Positions 10,924 to 20,790 of a stretch of DNA of 64,000 bases are shown here, one piece after another (positions within the stretch are counted from its first letter, which is position 1; each line of letters opens with the position of its first letter). The position numbers were made by a program, and so were the translations under genes. A model generated the notes under the pieces. The model saw only the letters and a program-made list of their open reading frames with translations, did no database searches and was not told where the DNA came from. This DNA is from Globisporangium splendens (taxonomy: Eukaryota; Oomycota; Peronosporomycetes; Pythiales; Pythiaceae), in contig VFIW01000167.1 in NCBI GenBank assembly GCA_006386115.1, positions 1 to 64,000 of the forward strand. The letters run 5' to 3'.

Positions 10924-11969
10924 GGTGATTTACTGGCGTATCGGCTGAGCTGAACTGACTGTATTCGGTAGGTCCACCTGATCGCTCGGGCTCAAATTGA
11001 CAAATGAGCACAACAACCGACGCGGACCTCATTTCGATGCTTTCATTTCATCTTCGGTCCTGTCGTATCGGCGGCTATCGCATTTCGGTAGATTGGCGTT
11101 CATAACAGCTCGCGACCATTGATGATCGAGCCATCGTCGTGGTATGTACAAGTGAGGTAATCGCAGCCATGACGCAATCGAGTCGGTTTCGTTCTTTTGG
11201 AGGTGCGGTTAGTGTGGCACACCTTAGTTAAGACTGTCACAGACACCTCCTAAGTGCGTGTTAAACAATTTTAAGACAGAAACGAACTCAGCGAGCGTCA
11301 ACAAAGACCGGCATTTCGGTAGACGGACGACGCCCGTTTTTGCTTGATGATCGAGGTTGTTTGGCGAGTGAGGCAATCATAGCCATGACGCAATCTGTTC
11401 AGCGCTGTATAGTAGAATCCCTCGTATCCATAAAGCTGGGTGCCGACGCATTGAGTGCGAGCTGCGAGAGATGTTGACAAAAACTGTTTGGCCGTGTTCG
11501 CGCATGGGCGAAAATGGCCATTTTCGATCTCAAATCGTCGTTTCCGAACAAAATAAAGGCGTGAACACAAAACGGAAAATGACATTATTGCCCCAAAATG
11601 GTCATTTTCAAATCACATGGGGTACCATGAATTTTGAAATGAACATTTTGGTTGTGCCATCCAAACAGCAATTTCACTGAAAATGTTTATTATCGTGCGC
11701 GAACACGAAAAGCGAAGATGAGGTTGTCGAAAACGACGACATGGGAAAGAGCATTCGGAAAGCACTCATTTTGAGAAATCGCATTATGCGCGAACACGGC
11801 CATAGTTTTAGTGTGGCACATTATGTTACGTCGAATGCGAACAAGCAATCCTGAATCTGTCACAAACAATTCACTGCTACTTACATAACAAATGAATCTC
11901 ATCACATGACGAGACAGGAGAGATGCATCATACATCCCTCACGCCGTGTGAGATAGGTGATGGCACACA
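10924..11969. other. Intergenic region with degenerate direct repeats and a palindrome
   Basis: No gene seen. A segment around 11070-11180 recurs in decayed form at about 11305-11393 (shared phrases include CATTTCGGTAGA and GCCATGACGCAATC). Another phrase (TTAGTGTGGCACA) occurs at about 11209 and 11809. A perfect 18-bp palindrome, CGAAAATGGCCATTTTCG, lies at 11509-11526. The left part presumably carries the ABC transporter promoter. Confidence 0.6.
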
Positions 11970-12619
11970 TGTAAGAAGGCGCTGTTCCAAACAGTCCCTC
12001 AAACACGGCACACACGCTTGTGCCAGAGGAAGCGATCTCCCGACTTGGAGGGAGGAAGAAGACTTGAGGGCTTGGAGGAAAATTTGCAACTGAATTGAAA
12101 ATGGTTATGGTTCCTGTCGCTACTTACAAATGAACCCCAAGGGATCCTACACGTTTTATAACTAAAACCTAAATATACACAATAAAACCTATGAATATGA
12201 TATATAAAACCTTGGGTACACTGAGGTTGAACCTGCGGGATCTTCGAGAAGCTTGAACTTCAAGTCTTGTATAAAATACCTGCAAAGTGAATGGCTCGCG
12301 CCACTCGCTCCAGGTGGCAGAGACACGTCGGTCTCGTCACCAGTGCAGTTTCCCAAGCAGGAACCATCACTCAGTACTTGATTAGTACATGGATGTCATT
12401 ACTCTGTACTGATTAGTACATGTGAACAACATTCTGCACTGATCAGCACAGAGAGCGCTCGTGACGTCATGGGATGACGTGACATGTGCATGTGGGGACT
12501 GTCGTACCGTAATCCCTTTGTTATTTGTCTCTCCACAATGCACACTGAAGGTGGTGTGTGGCACGCTAGATCTGGGAACAGATCCACCTTCATGTAATGG
12601 CTGGTTTTAGTCTATTACA
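11970..12619 (-). repeat. Solo LTR of the TE2 family
   Basis: In minus orientation this 650-bp segment begins TGTAATAGAC and ends CTTCTTACA, and matches the 5' LTR of TE2 (28246-28895) along its whole length, including the doubled TGACGTCA and GTACTAATCAGTAC motifs. No gag or pol sequence adjoins it. The flanking five bases (ACACA left, CCCGA right) do not match, so no target-site duplication is visible. Confidence 0.85.
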
Positions 12620-12784
12620 CCCGACGGAAGAAAATATACGAAGAAAATATACGAAGAAGTACAAACAATACAGGCAATATTTGCCCAAACTCGGATCATA
12701 TGGATACAGCTCGTGCGTGAACAAATACAAAGTCGGCTTAAACCCTGGGAGACAAACTGTCAACAACCTCGTTTGACTGGACCC

Positions 12785-12838
12785 TGCAATGGGCTATACC
12801 TAGCCATTACATGAAGGTGGATCTGTTCCCAGATCTAG
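12785..12838 (+). repeat. 54-bp stub of a TE2-family LTR
   Basis: Nearly identical to the first 54 bases of the TE2 5' LTR (TGCAATGGGC ... AGATCTAG). It stops exactly where the TE1 LTR begins. The rest of the LTR is not found on the other side of TE1. Confidence 0.85.
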
Positions 12839-13386
12839 TGTAACCGAACACTTCCGAGTTACGCAGCACGGTACGTGTGTGAGGAAGCGTGTGCACGACT
12901 TCTCTCAAGGACTCTGTTCCAAGAGCTGTTGCCTGCTTCCTGCAGCGCAACGATCGGTTACCTATAGATCTCTATAGAGTGACCGTCAATAACTAAAGGC
13001 TTAGTCAGAGGTAAAAATGGAACTGTTTATTTGTTGGGGGTTGCCCTCTGCAGGACACCCTGAGTTATCTTTAGTTCACTATCTAGCATAGTGAACTTCC
13101 GCTTATTTCAATGTGGACATAAGTGAATGGCTCTGAATTGCCGTGTTATTCGATTGGTCTAAAAGCATATAGTTTTAGCCTGTGAGAGTCGTGTCTGTGA
13201 CCGACCTCTAATCAGAGTAGCTTGGCCACCTTTGTGGTTCGAGTAAGTGCGGCTAACCTAATGGCTCGGCTGCTTTGGTGTTTCTCGTAGCTAAGTACGG
13301 AAACTTTAGTTGCATGCGGACTTAGTCCAATGCCAATAGATTGAGCTAAGTTGCTGCGGTGCAACTTAGCGTGTGACCCCGTTACA
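12839..13386 (-). repeat. TE1 3' LTR (548 bp)
   Basis: Bounded on the plus strand by TGTAACCGAA and CCCCGTTACA, so the ends form the inverted repeat TGTAAC/GTTACA. Same length as the copy at 20791-21338. A polypurine tract adjoins its inner edge. Confidence 0.9.
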
Positions 13387-13398
13387 CCACCCCCCACC
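13387..13398 (-). other. TE1 polypurine tract
   Basis: The minus strand reads GGTGGGGGGTGG directly before the 3' LTR, the expected position and composition for the primer of plus-strand DNA synthesis. Confidence 0.8.
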
Positions 13399-13551
13399 TA
13401 AAGTGCGAAACACGGGAGTGGTTTCGAAAGAGTGGTGGTCACGCTGCGACGCACGAAGTTGTGATCAGAATTCTTCGGGAGAGGCACTGCGAACACGCGT
13501 GCAAATCTCTCCGAAAAGCATCGCAACATCACAAGTGTGAACGCACACGTG

Positions 13552-15078
13552 ATGGCGACGAACAAATCGGTGCGCGAAAAGATCCCCCGAAGTGTGAGCG
13601 GTCCTGCAGAAGGACTCGTTCAAAGACTGCAGAAGCTCGATGCTGAGAAGCGCGAGGCGGCAAGCGCAAAACAACGCGCTGCCGCTGCGGTCACGTCTGC
13701 CACGGAAGACGTGAGCATGAGCAACGACGAGTCGGCTCAATTGAAGACTGCTCCTGACCGTGTCAGTGAGCTGCAGTTTGGTGATCTCCCTGCCATCAAG
13801 CCGATGAGCAGGGTAAGCGACGCCGATGACGACACGGCAGTCGACTACCAAGAGTACTCACCCGAGGAAGAGGAAGGCATCACCGCGAGGCGCGACTCCA
13901 TCGACGAGTGGGTCGAGTATGAGGAGCTGCGTTACGGGAGCGGTAGCCCCGAACTGCACAAGTTGGAGCGAAATCCCTCTGCAGACGTCTCGATTTATCG
14001 GACGGAGGAAGAGAATGACGTCGCAAAGACTGTCAATGAAAGGGAGAAGGGGGAGGTCATCATTACTAACAATGAGACCGGACTGGAACCACCACCAAAA
14101 GGTTCCGTCCATTTTTCGCTTCCCATAATGCCGCCGCCAAAGGAATGGCCGACAGTGAAAACCCCGGCAAATTTACTTGCACGGGCGCGGGTTCCACTCG
14201 AGAGGTATGACTCCGAGTTCGCACGATGGCGCGAAGCCGATCTGCGAGGACGTGATGGGGCACTGCGCGTGCACCCGATCCCGGTTATCCTTTACGAAGG
14301 TGAGACCGAGGATCAATACGAAACCGCGTTCTTGGCATCAAGAACCGGTGTGAAACGCTTTGGGGCTGCGCGTACATTGGCCGCCGATCCTGGGGCACAA
14401 CGTAGCCAGCGCGTGCAATTCGCTGTGCAGCGCGCACAAAAGCACCGCGAAGCAACAAAGAGTGATGACCGTGCTCGCACGAGTCTCGGTATTAACAAGC
14501 GACAGATGGACGAGTCTCACTCGCCATCAACGCACGCTCAAAAGCAGCGACCATGTCGGGAACGTCCTCGAGGAGGCGCTCAGCAGGCTCCCGTGTGCTC
14601 TGCGACAAATCGTACCCACGCCACTTCACAAGGTAGTGAGTGTTCCCCTTGCGCCGCTGCACACGCAGCAGGCGCTCGACATGGTAGTGGCGCTGTCCCC
14701 GCTTATCAATCAGCGGGACCGGTGGTGCCCTACCGCGCTTCAGCATCGGTGGTTACACCAGATGCGATGGTTCAGATGGTTCACGCGAACGCATCGTCTT
14801 TGGGGGCGCTACAGCAAGACGTCCATGCCCTTCGCCAGCAATATCTGGACGAGACCTCGCTGTTAAAGCAGAGGGTGACGGCGCTTGAGACGGAGCTGAA
14901 GGAAGCTCGTCAGATGCTGGAGGAGTACCATGTCCGCGGGGAGAACTTCCACGCGAGGTACGCTCCGCGAGTGAAGACGCTTTGGGAGAGGCACAACGCG
15001 CTCGTGTCTCGATGGGCGGCGTCTGAGCCCCCTGATGAGACCGACGTCCTCCCGCACTGGGATAAGAATCCGCAGTAG
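13552..15078 (+). CDS. Antisense reading frame of TE1, acidic and coiled-coil protein
   Basis: A 508-codon uninterrupted frame on the strand opposite gag-pol, beginning about 165 nt inside the 3' LTR. Residue content looks protein-like: Lys/Glu/Ala-rich start (RLQKLDAEKREAASAKQRAAAAV), an acidic Ser/Asp/Glu region (YQEYSPEEEEG, IDEWVEYEELRYG), a middle segment YDSEFARWREADLRGRDGALRVHPIPVILYEGE, a low-complexity Ala/Ser stretch lying opposite the chromodomain frame, and a C-terminal heptad region (LGALQQDVHALRQQYLDETSLLKQRVTALETELKEARQMLEE) likely to form a coiled coil. No family was recognised. Antisense frames in this position are known in some plant Ty3/gypsy elements. Whether this one is expressed is unknown; the adjacent LTR could drive it. 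Confidence 0.55.
   Translation: MATNKSVREKIPRSVSGPAEGLVQRLQKLDAEKREAASAKQRAAAAVTSATEDVSMSNDESAQLKTAPDRVSELQFGDLPAIKPMSRVSDADDDTAVDYQEYSPEEEEGITARRDSIDEWVEYEELRYGSGSPELHKLERNPSADVSIYRTEEENDVAKTVNEREKGEVIITNNETGLEPPPKGSVHFSLPIMPPPKEWPTVKTPANLLARARVPLERYDSEFARWREADLRGRDGALRVHPIPVILYEGETEDQYETAFLASRTGVKRFGAARTLAADPGAQRSQRVQFAVQRAQKHREATKSDDRARTSLGINKRQMDESHSPSTHAQKQRPCRERPRGGAQQAPVCSATNRTHATSQGSECSPCAAAHAAGARHGSGAVPAYQSAGPVVPYRASASVVTPDAMVQMVHANASSLGALQQDVHALRQQYLDETSLLKQRVTALETELKEARQMLEEYHVRGENFHARYAPRVKTLWERHNALVSRWAASEPPDETDVLPHWDKNPQ
14492..14746 (-). CDS. Chromodomain segment of TE1 pol
   Basis: Reads PVPLIDKRGQRHYHVERLLRVQRRKGNTHYLVKWRGYDLSQSTREPAERLLEDVPDMV, with the aromatic and W-x-G-Y pattern of a chromodomain. 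It is in the same frame as pol but separated from it by a TAA at 14753-14755, two codons before the ATG at 14746. Family knowledge: chromovirus integrases carry a C-terminal chromodomain that directs insertion toward modified histones. It is most simply the true C terminus of pol, detached by a nonsense change. Confidence 0.8.
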   Translation of the reverse strand: MLKRGRAPPVPLIDKRGQRHYHVERLLRVQRRKGNTHYLVKWRGYDLSQSTREPAERLLEDVPDMVAAFERALMASETRPSVAC

Positions 15079-18000
15079 CGTCATGGCAGCGTTTCAGCAA
15101 ACCCACGTAGAACACGGGGTGCGTTGCCATTCGCGTTGGGAGATCGAGCTTGTAATTCAAGTATCCAATCTTCTCCACAACAGTGTACGGCCCGATGAAT
15201 CGTGGCAACAACTTACTCCCGCTGGGGAGCGTTGTGACTGCATCGTTTGGTAGGTTTTTAATGCTCAATAGCACTTTATCACCCACACAAAACGTTTGTT
15301 TGTTCTTTCTACCCGATTTATCGGCGTAGAGCTTCTGCTTGTCTTGCGCAGCAGCTAGTTGGTCGCGCACGCGACGCAACAATGCTGCGCGCTCATCGAC
15401 AAATTGCCGCGCTGCCGCGACGGCTTTGTCTTGCTTTTTCGTTGCTCTCGCAGCGCGTGCTGCAGAGAGATCTATTTCTGCGCCGGTGGGTGACACCGCG
15501 CGCTCTCCCTTTCGTGGCTGACGCTCGCACGAGCAGTCGCCTGATTCTGTCTGAGACTGGCTATTTTTGGCACGAGTACCGTAACTCGGTACCGTGGGAG
15601 ATCGATCTATAGGGACACGAGTACCGTAACTCAGTACCGTGTTTTTCTCTCCAAATGTGGAACGCGTGCCGTCCGGTAAGACCGTGACAGATTCGAAGTG
15701 CGACCGCACAGGTGGCGCATTGCGCGCGTCCACGTGAGCGGTTAACGCCACGTCTGGTGACGGAGGTCGCGCACTCGCATCGAGCGCAGCGAGTTGCCCT
15801 CCCACCGCAGAATATTCGACGCCCTCAAACAGAGTGGCGGGTACGCGCGGGTGCCGCAGCGAGGTAAAATAGAACGGAGTCACGGCCGTAGAGGCGTGCT
15901 CGCTGCTATTTATAGCAAACTCGGCGTACGGCAGCCAGCGGCTCCAGTCGCGGGGATGATCGACAGCGGTGCTGCGAAGAATATCCTCGACGACACGGTT
16001 CACGCGCTCGGTTTGCCCGTCTGTCTCGGGGTGATCGGCAGTGGACAACGCCAGATCTGTCCCGAGCAGGCGAAAGAGTTCGCGCCAAAAGGCAGCGGTG
16101 AAACGCGGGTCCCGGTCTGATACAATAGACTCGGGCAAGCCGTGATAGCGGAACACGTGCTCTAAAAATAGGCACGCCGTCTCTTGGGCAGTGACATGCT
16201 TGCGCACAGGTGCAACATGCACCATTTTGCTCAGTCGGTCGACGAACACGACGACGCCTGTGTTGCGCGCATTGTCTTCCGGGAAACCGAAGACGAAATC
16301 CATGCTGACCGACTTCCAGCAATCTTGCGGAATCGGCAGCGGATGCAGCGGCGCTTTGTTCTTGCCCGCAGGCTTCACGCGCTGGCACTGTTCGCATGAA
16401 CGTACATAATTGGCCACCCATTTGTATTGGTGTGGCCACCAAAACACATTGGACACTTGCAAGAAGGTCTTTTCACGCCCGAGATGCCCACTCGCTGGCG
16501 CATCGTGAAACTCATGAAGGATCGAAAGTTTCAGATCCTGGTCATGCGGTACATGCACACGCGGGTAATCGAAGTTGGACAGTTGATGCCACAACAACCC
16601 GTCGTGATAACTGAACCGAGCTAGCTTTGACTCGAGTTTGGCAGGCAATGACTCTTTCGACGAGCCGTCAAAGTAAGCAATCAACAAGCGACATTCATCG
16701 TCGTTTGGATAAAGCGACTGAATATTGTCCTTGAGCTTTGTTTGCACTCGACTGATGCTCAGATGCATGAGATCAGGAGCGCGCTCTGAACACAGAGCGT
16801 CGGCGCTGTTGTCAACGCTCGACTCGTAATCTGGACGGCGCGAAAGCGCGTCCGCCAGAACATTTTCCTTTCCCGGCTTGTATTCGACCCGAAAGTTGAA
16901 CTCGGAGAAGAATGCAAGCCATCGCGCCATTCGCTGCGATAAATGGGGGGAATTGATCGCGGTCCGCAAGGACGCGTGATCCGTGTACACAACGAACGGT
17001 GTCGCACCCAAAAGGTGGACCCTGAACTTCAAGAGAGCGTACTTGATCGCAAGCAGCTCCTTGTCGTGCACAGGATAATTCTTTTCAGCTGCCTTAAGCA
17101 GTCTGCTTTGGTATGACACAACGCGCTCATGGCCGTCATCATCCTTCTGCATCAGCGCACAGCCGATTGCAAAATCGCTAGCATCGCACACGACACTGAA
17201 GGCTTTCGTGTGGTCCGGCAACGCCAGGACAGGAGCGCGAACAAGCGACTCCTTCACGTCAATGAATGCATTCATGACATCGCTGGTCCAGTCCCATTCG
17301 ACATCCTTTTTCAAGAGATGCGTGAGTGGACGGACTCTCGCCGCATAGTTGTGGCTGTACTTGTGCAAATAGTTTGCCAAGCCAAGCCACTTGCGCAAAT
17401 CCTTGACGTTCTTTGGGATCGGCCAGTCGGCGATCGCCTTGATCTTCTCTGGGTCCGCGCGGACTCCAGCTTTGCCAACATAGCAGCCCAGGATCGGTAT
17501 CTCTGAGGCGCCAAAGATGCACTTCTTCAGGTTGCAATACAGACTGTTGTCTCGTAAGCACTGCAACACTGAGCGCAAATGTCTCTTGTGCACGTCAACG
17601 GCTCTGAGATCTCCTTCGGCACGACTGTGCACGAAGATGTCATCGAAGTAGCTCGGTGCGTACGCACGATGAGGACGCAGAAGATGCGTTACCAGACGAT
17701 TGAACGTCGCTGGTGCATTCTTCAGACCTTGCGGCATAACGAGCCACTCCCACAGCATTCCGCTGGGTGTGCTTACTGCCGTCAAGGGAACGTCACTCTC
17801 TCGCATGAGGATCTGATAGAACCCATCCATCAGATCCAATGCTGAGAACACAGTTGAGCCGCCCATGGAGTCGATCAAGACATCCTTTCTTGGGATCGGC
17901 GTTTGTGCCGGAATGGTGGCGGCGTTCAGCTTGTTGAAAGCGTGAACAATGCGCCAGCCACCAGTCGCTTTCCGCACACAAAACGTGGGTGAGCTATGTG

Positions 18001-19579
18001 GAGACTTGCTTTCTCTCACATGACCGGCGAGGGCTCGTTTCGCGAAGAACTCGTCGATAGCCTCAACCTGCTCGCGGGGCAGCGGTCATTGTCTGGTCAC
18101 GCAATATTTGCTCCCGGGCTCGAGATCGATCTCGTGCCGTACGCCACGGTCAACGGGCAGGGCACTTGGCACTTTGTCGGGAAACACATCTTTGAACTCC
18201 CACAACAAGTCAAAGTATGGACTGCCTTTCACGGCGTCCCAGTCCTGAGCAGCAAACCGCCTCTGTTTGTCTGACTCCAAAACACTCTCATCCGCAGTGG
18301 ACGAGGTGCACAGTTCGCTACGCGTAAACGCGGTAGGAACGACGATCTCGCGGATCTGATCACGCTCTAGCTCCGTAAGAAAGAGCTCGAAGCTCATTTC
18401 TTCGAGGGATACGATCGCCTCAACGGTACTCGGCAGCCCATGGAGCGCCGCAAATTCAGCGAAGAACACTTCGTCTGATGCGTTTGCTTCCGGACTGCGC
18501 TTTGCGCGTCTGAGTGCCACGTCAACGTGAGCGCGATCTATCGACGGATCCGAGATCCTGTCAAAGGCGCGCAGCGAAGCTGCAGCTGCGTCGAGAGATG
18601 GGGCAATCGTGTGCGAGGCGGCCGTTTCCTCAGCAACAGATGCCAATGCACTGTCTCTCTTGCGAGCTGACAACTTGCGTCGCCCTCGTCGGTTGATGCG
18701 AACACGCGACCTCGCGGTTCTGAGCTCAAGTACTGCACCGTCAGGGTGGTACGAGCTGGCTGACGCGTGTACACCTGTACTGTCGCTGTCACTTGCGGGG
18801 GCTGGCTCAGATGCTCTGGAGCCGCACACTTGCGCACCAGTGTCCACGTCTGGACTTTCTGGCGCTTCCGCACAAACTGGGCTACCTGCCACAGTGTATC
18901 GCTTCGCTGGGCTACCTGCCTCAGCGCATCTTCTTGCTGGGCTCTCTGCCGCAGCGTGTGTGTTTGAAGCGGGGCTACCTGCCGCCGCGTGTCTTCCAGC
19001 TGGGCTCCCTGCCGCAGCGTGTTCAACGCTCACATCCATAGCGTGGAAATATTCCCGCAATCTTCGCTCTTCACTAGAGGAAGGGGTGGAGCTCCCGATT
19101 GTGCGTGCTCGCCAATCGATCCAAGGCTGATGTTTCGCCAGCCAAGGCATTCCTAGGATGAGGTCGTACTTCGACCCCATCGCTAGTACTACGAATGTTT
19201 CTTTGCAGACAAAGTCGCAAAATCTGAAAGAGAGTTCAACTCGAACTCCTTCAGTGTGTACTGTCGACCCATCGGCCAGACGTACGATCATCTTCTCGCG
19301 CTTGCCACTGTGGACAAGTCGCTCATACGCTTGCAGACTCTGTTTCAGAGCTGACTTAGAGACGAAGTTCTGTGACGCACCGCAGTCAACAAGAACCGTC
19401 ATTTTCTTCTCATAGCCCTTCACATCGGCGCTATATACCAACATCTCACTCGGAGCCTTGTTGCCAAGAGCTCCTGGGACTAAGCTTCCCATCTGCACGA
19501 CTCTAGTAGTCGGCGATGCCGAAGCTATAGAGTCCGTCTCAGTAGAGCGTCCCGCTTCTACTGAGACGTTCCGTTTCCC
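14753..19579 (-). pseudogene. pol: TE1 pol polyprotein with an in-frame stop in RT
   Basis: Opens in the -1 frame at the slippery heptamer (19573-19579). Domains in order: protease VLVDCGASQNF with LILGMPWL; a Ser/Pro/Ala-rich linker; reverse transcriptase with TAVSTPSGMLWEWLVMPQGLKNAPATFN and catalytic YFDDIFVHS; RNase H with VVCDASDFAIGCAL and YTDHASLRTA; integrase with a HHCC finger (HEFHDAPASGHLGREKTF, CEQCQRVK) and the DDE residues in VSMDFVFGF, SDRDPRFTA and HPETDGQTERVN; and a GPYTVVEKIGYLNYKL module. A TGA at 18086-18088 replaces the tryptophan seen in TE2 (TRQWPLPREQ), cutting pol in two. A second stop lies at 14753. Confidence 0.9.
19535..19579 (-). promoter_or_regulatory. TE1 programmed -1 ribosomal frameshift signal
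   Basis: On the minus strand the gag frame reads AAG GGA AAC, giving the canonical slippery heptamer G GGA AAC at 19573-19579. Nine nucleotides later CAGTAG (gag stop TAG at 19558-19560) begins a duplex with CTACTG. The full hairpin at 19535-19568 has perfect 12-nt arms (CGTCTCAGTAGA and its complement) and an inner GCG/CGC pair. Pol is open in the -1 frame across the site. The same layout occurs in TE2. Confidence 0.8.
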
Positions 19580-20718
19580 TTTCTTGCCGCAGCGGATCTG
19601 CCACCTCGATGAGCGTGGCTGCCGCGCGGTGGTTGGTAGTCTCTTGCCTGATTTCCAGTGCGAGGAGCGGATTGCCTTGGAGCGGGACACTTCGACTGAT
19701 AGTGTCCTCGCTTGCCACAATTGAAGCAGGTCACTTCGGCACTGCTAAGATCCATTGGCATCGGGCCATGGAAGCGCTGGCTGTTCGTGACTGCTCGGTG
19801 GCTGGTATGCGCACCATTGTGGCGGCCAGCGTTCCAATCAGGTCGACTGACTCTGAATGATTGCTGCTCAACGAGCGCAATGCGGATCGCATCTTCCATC
19901 GTGGCCGGCAAGCGTCGGTACAGCTCCTGACGCGCTGGTCCACTGTTGAGGCCGTTGAGAAACGCAGGCACTTTCACGGACTCAGGCAAAGGGCTGATCG
20001 TGATCGCCGCGCATAGGCTTCTCATCTCCTGGATGTATCGTTCCAGCGAGAGCTTCCCTTGTCTCAAGGAGAAGAAACGACCTTGCAACAGCACTTCGTT
20101 GTTCGGAGGCTGATACATGGCGGTGATTTTCGCACGGAAAATGTCACACGTGTCGAACGCACACTCATCGGCGAGCAACGTCGAGAATGCCCATTCCGAC
20201 GCTCGACCGCGCAGGTTCGAGATGGCGAAAGACACCATCTGCTCGTTGCTGTCGATGAGCTGAGCCTTGGCGCAACGCTCCACGGCGAGTAGCCAGTGGA
20301 TGAGCTTGTCGCCATCCGCACCATCGAATTTCGGAGCGTCAATCTTGACAGCTCTTGGGCGGGGAGTTTGGGACGTGGGTGTCTGAGGCGCAGCAGCCGC
20401 ACTCGACAAAGACGTGGCTGCACCAGCAACCACAGATACCACTCGCTCGAGCGCTTCACGCGACTCAGCGGCTGAGCGCAGCATCTCTGCGGTCAAGCTT
20501 GCGGCGACTTGCATTTGTGCTTGCGCACTTCGCTCTCCTTCGAGGCGCTGAGCGTTCGAGAAGTTCTCGAACTGCTCGAGTCGAAAGATTTGCTGCTCCG
20601 GCGACGCCGAGAGCAACTCTAGCGCGACTTGATCGCCTAGAGCTTGTGCCATTCGGGTCAGCACACTCCGGTGTTCAGCCGAGAGGTGCGGGAACTGCGC
20701 AGGGTCAATTGACGCCAT
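19558..20718 (-). CDS. gag: TE1 Gag
   Basis: 386 residues starting MASIDPAQFPHLS. The central part (KFDGADGDKLIHWLLAVERCAKAQ, RGRASEWAFSTL, GRFFSLRQGKLSLERYIQEMRSLC, PAFLNGLNSGPARQELYRRLP) is the retrotransposon Gag capsid pattern, and a CCHC zinc knuckle CFNCGKRGHYQSKC lies near residue 330. The C terminus is basic. Family knowledge: it forms the virus-like particle that packages element RNA. It ends at TAG 19558-19560 inside the frameshift hairpin. It appears intact. Confidence 0.92.
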   Translation of the reverse strand: MASIDPAQFPHLSAEHRSVLTRMAQALGDQVALELLSASPEQQIFRLEQFENFSNAQRLEGERSAQAQMQVAASLTAEMLRSAAESREALERVVSVVAGAATSLSSAAAAPQTPTSQTPRPRAVKIDAPKFDGADGDKLIHWLLAVERCAKAQLIDSNEQMVSFAISNLRGRASEWAFSTLLADECAFDTCDIFRAKITAMYQPPNNEVLLQGRFFSLRQGKLSLERYIQEMRSLCAAITISPLPESVKVPAFLNGLNSGPARQELYRRLPATMEDAIRIALVEQQSFRVSRPDWNAGRHNGAHTSHRAVTNSQRFHGPMPMDLSSAEVTCFNCGKRGHYQSKCPAPRQSAPRTGNQARDYQPPRGSHAHRGGRSAAARKGNGTSQ

Positions 20719-20770
20719 GGTGAATCCTTGAGGAAGCGATTCAGGCAGTCACCTCTGCCGGGTCGTAGAT

Positions 20771-20788
20771 TGACTACGAGTGCTACCA
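20771..20788 (-). other. TE1 primer binding site
   Basis: Two bases inside the 5' LTR the minus strand reads TGGTAGCACTCGTAGTCA. TGG at the start fits pairing with a tRNA 3' CCA. TE2 has TGGTAGCACT at the same distance, suggesting the same or a related tRNA primer ending in GUGCUACCA. Confidence 0.7.
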
Positions 20789-20790
20789 GT

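Noticed and set aside
11970..12619. Target-site duplication around the solo LTR
   Set aside because: Flanking five bases do not match.
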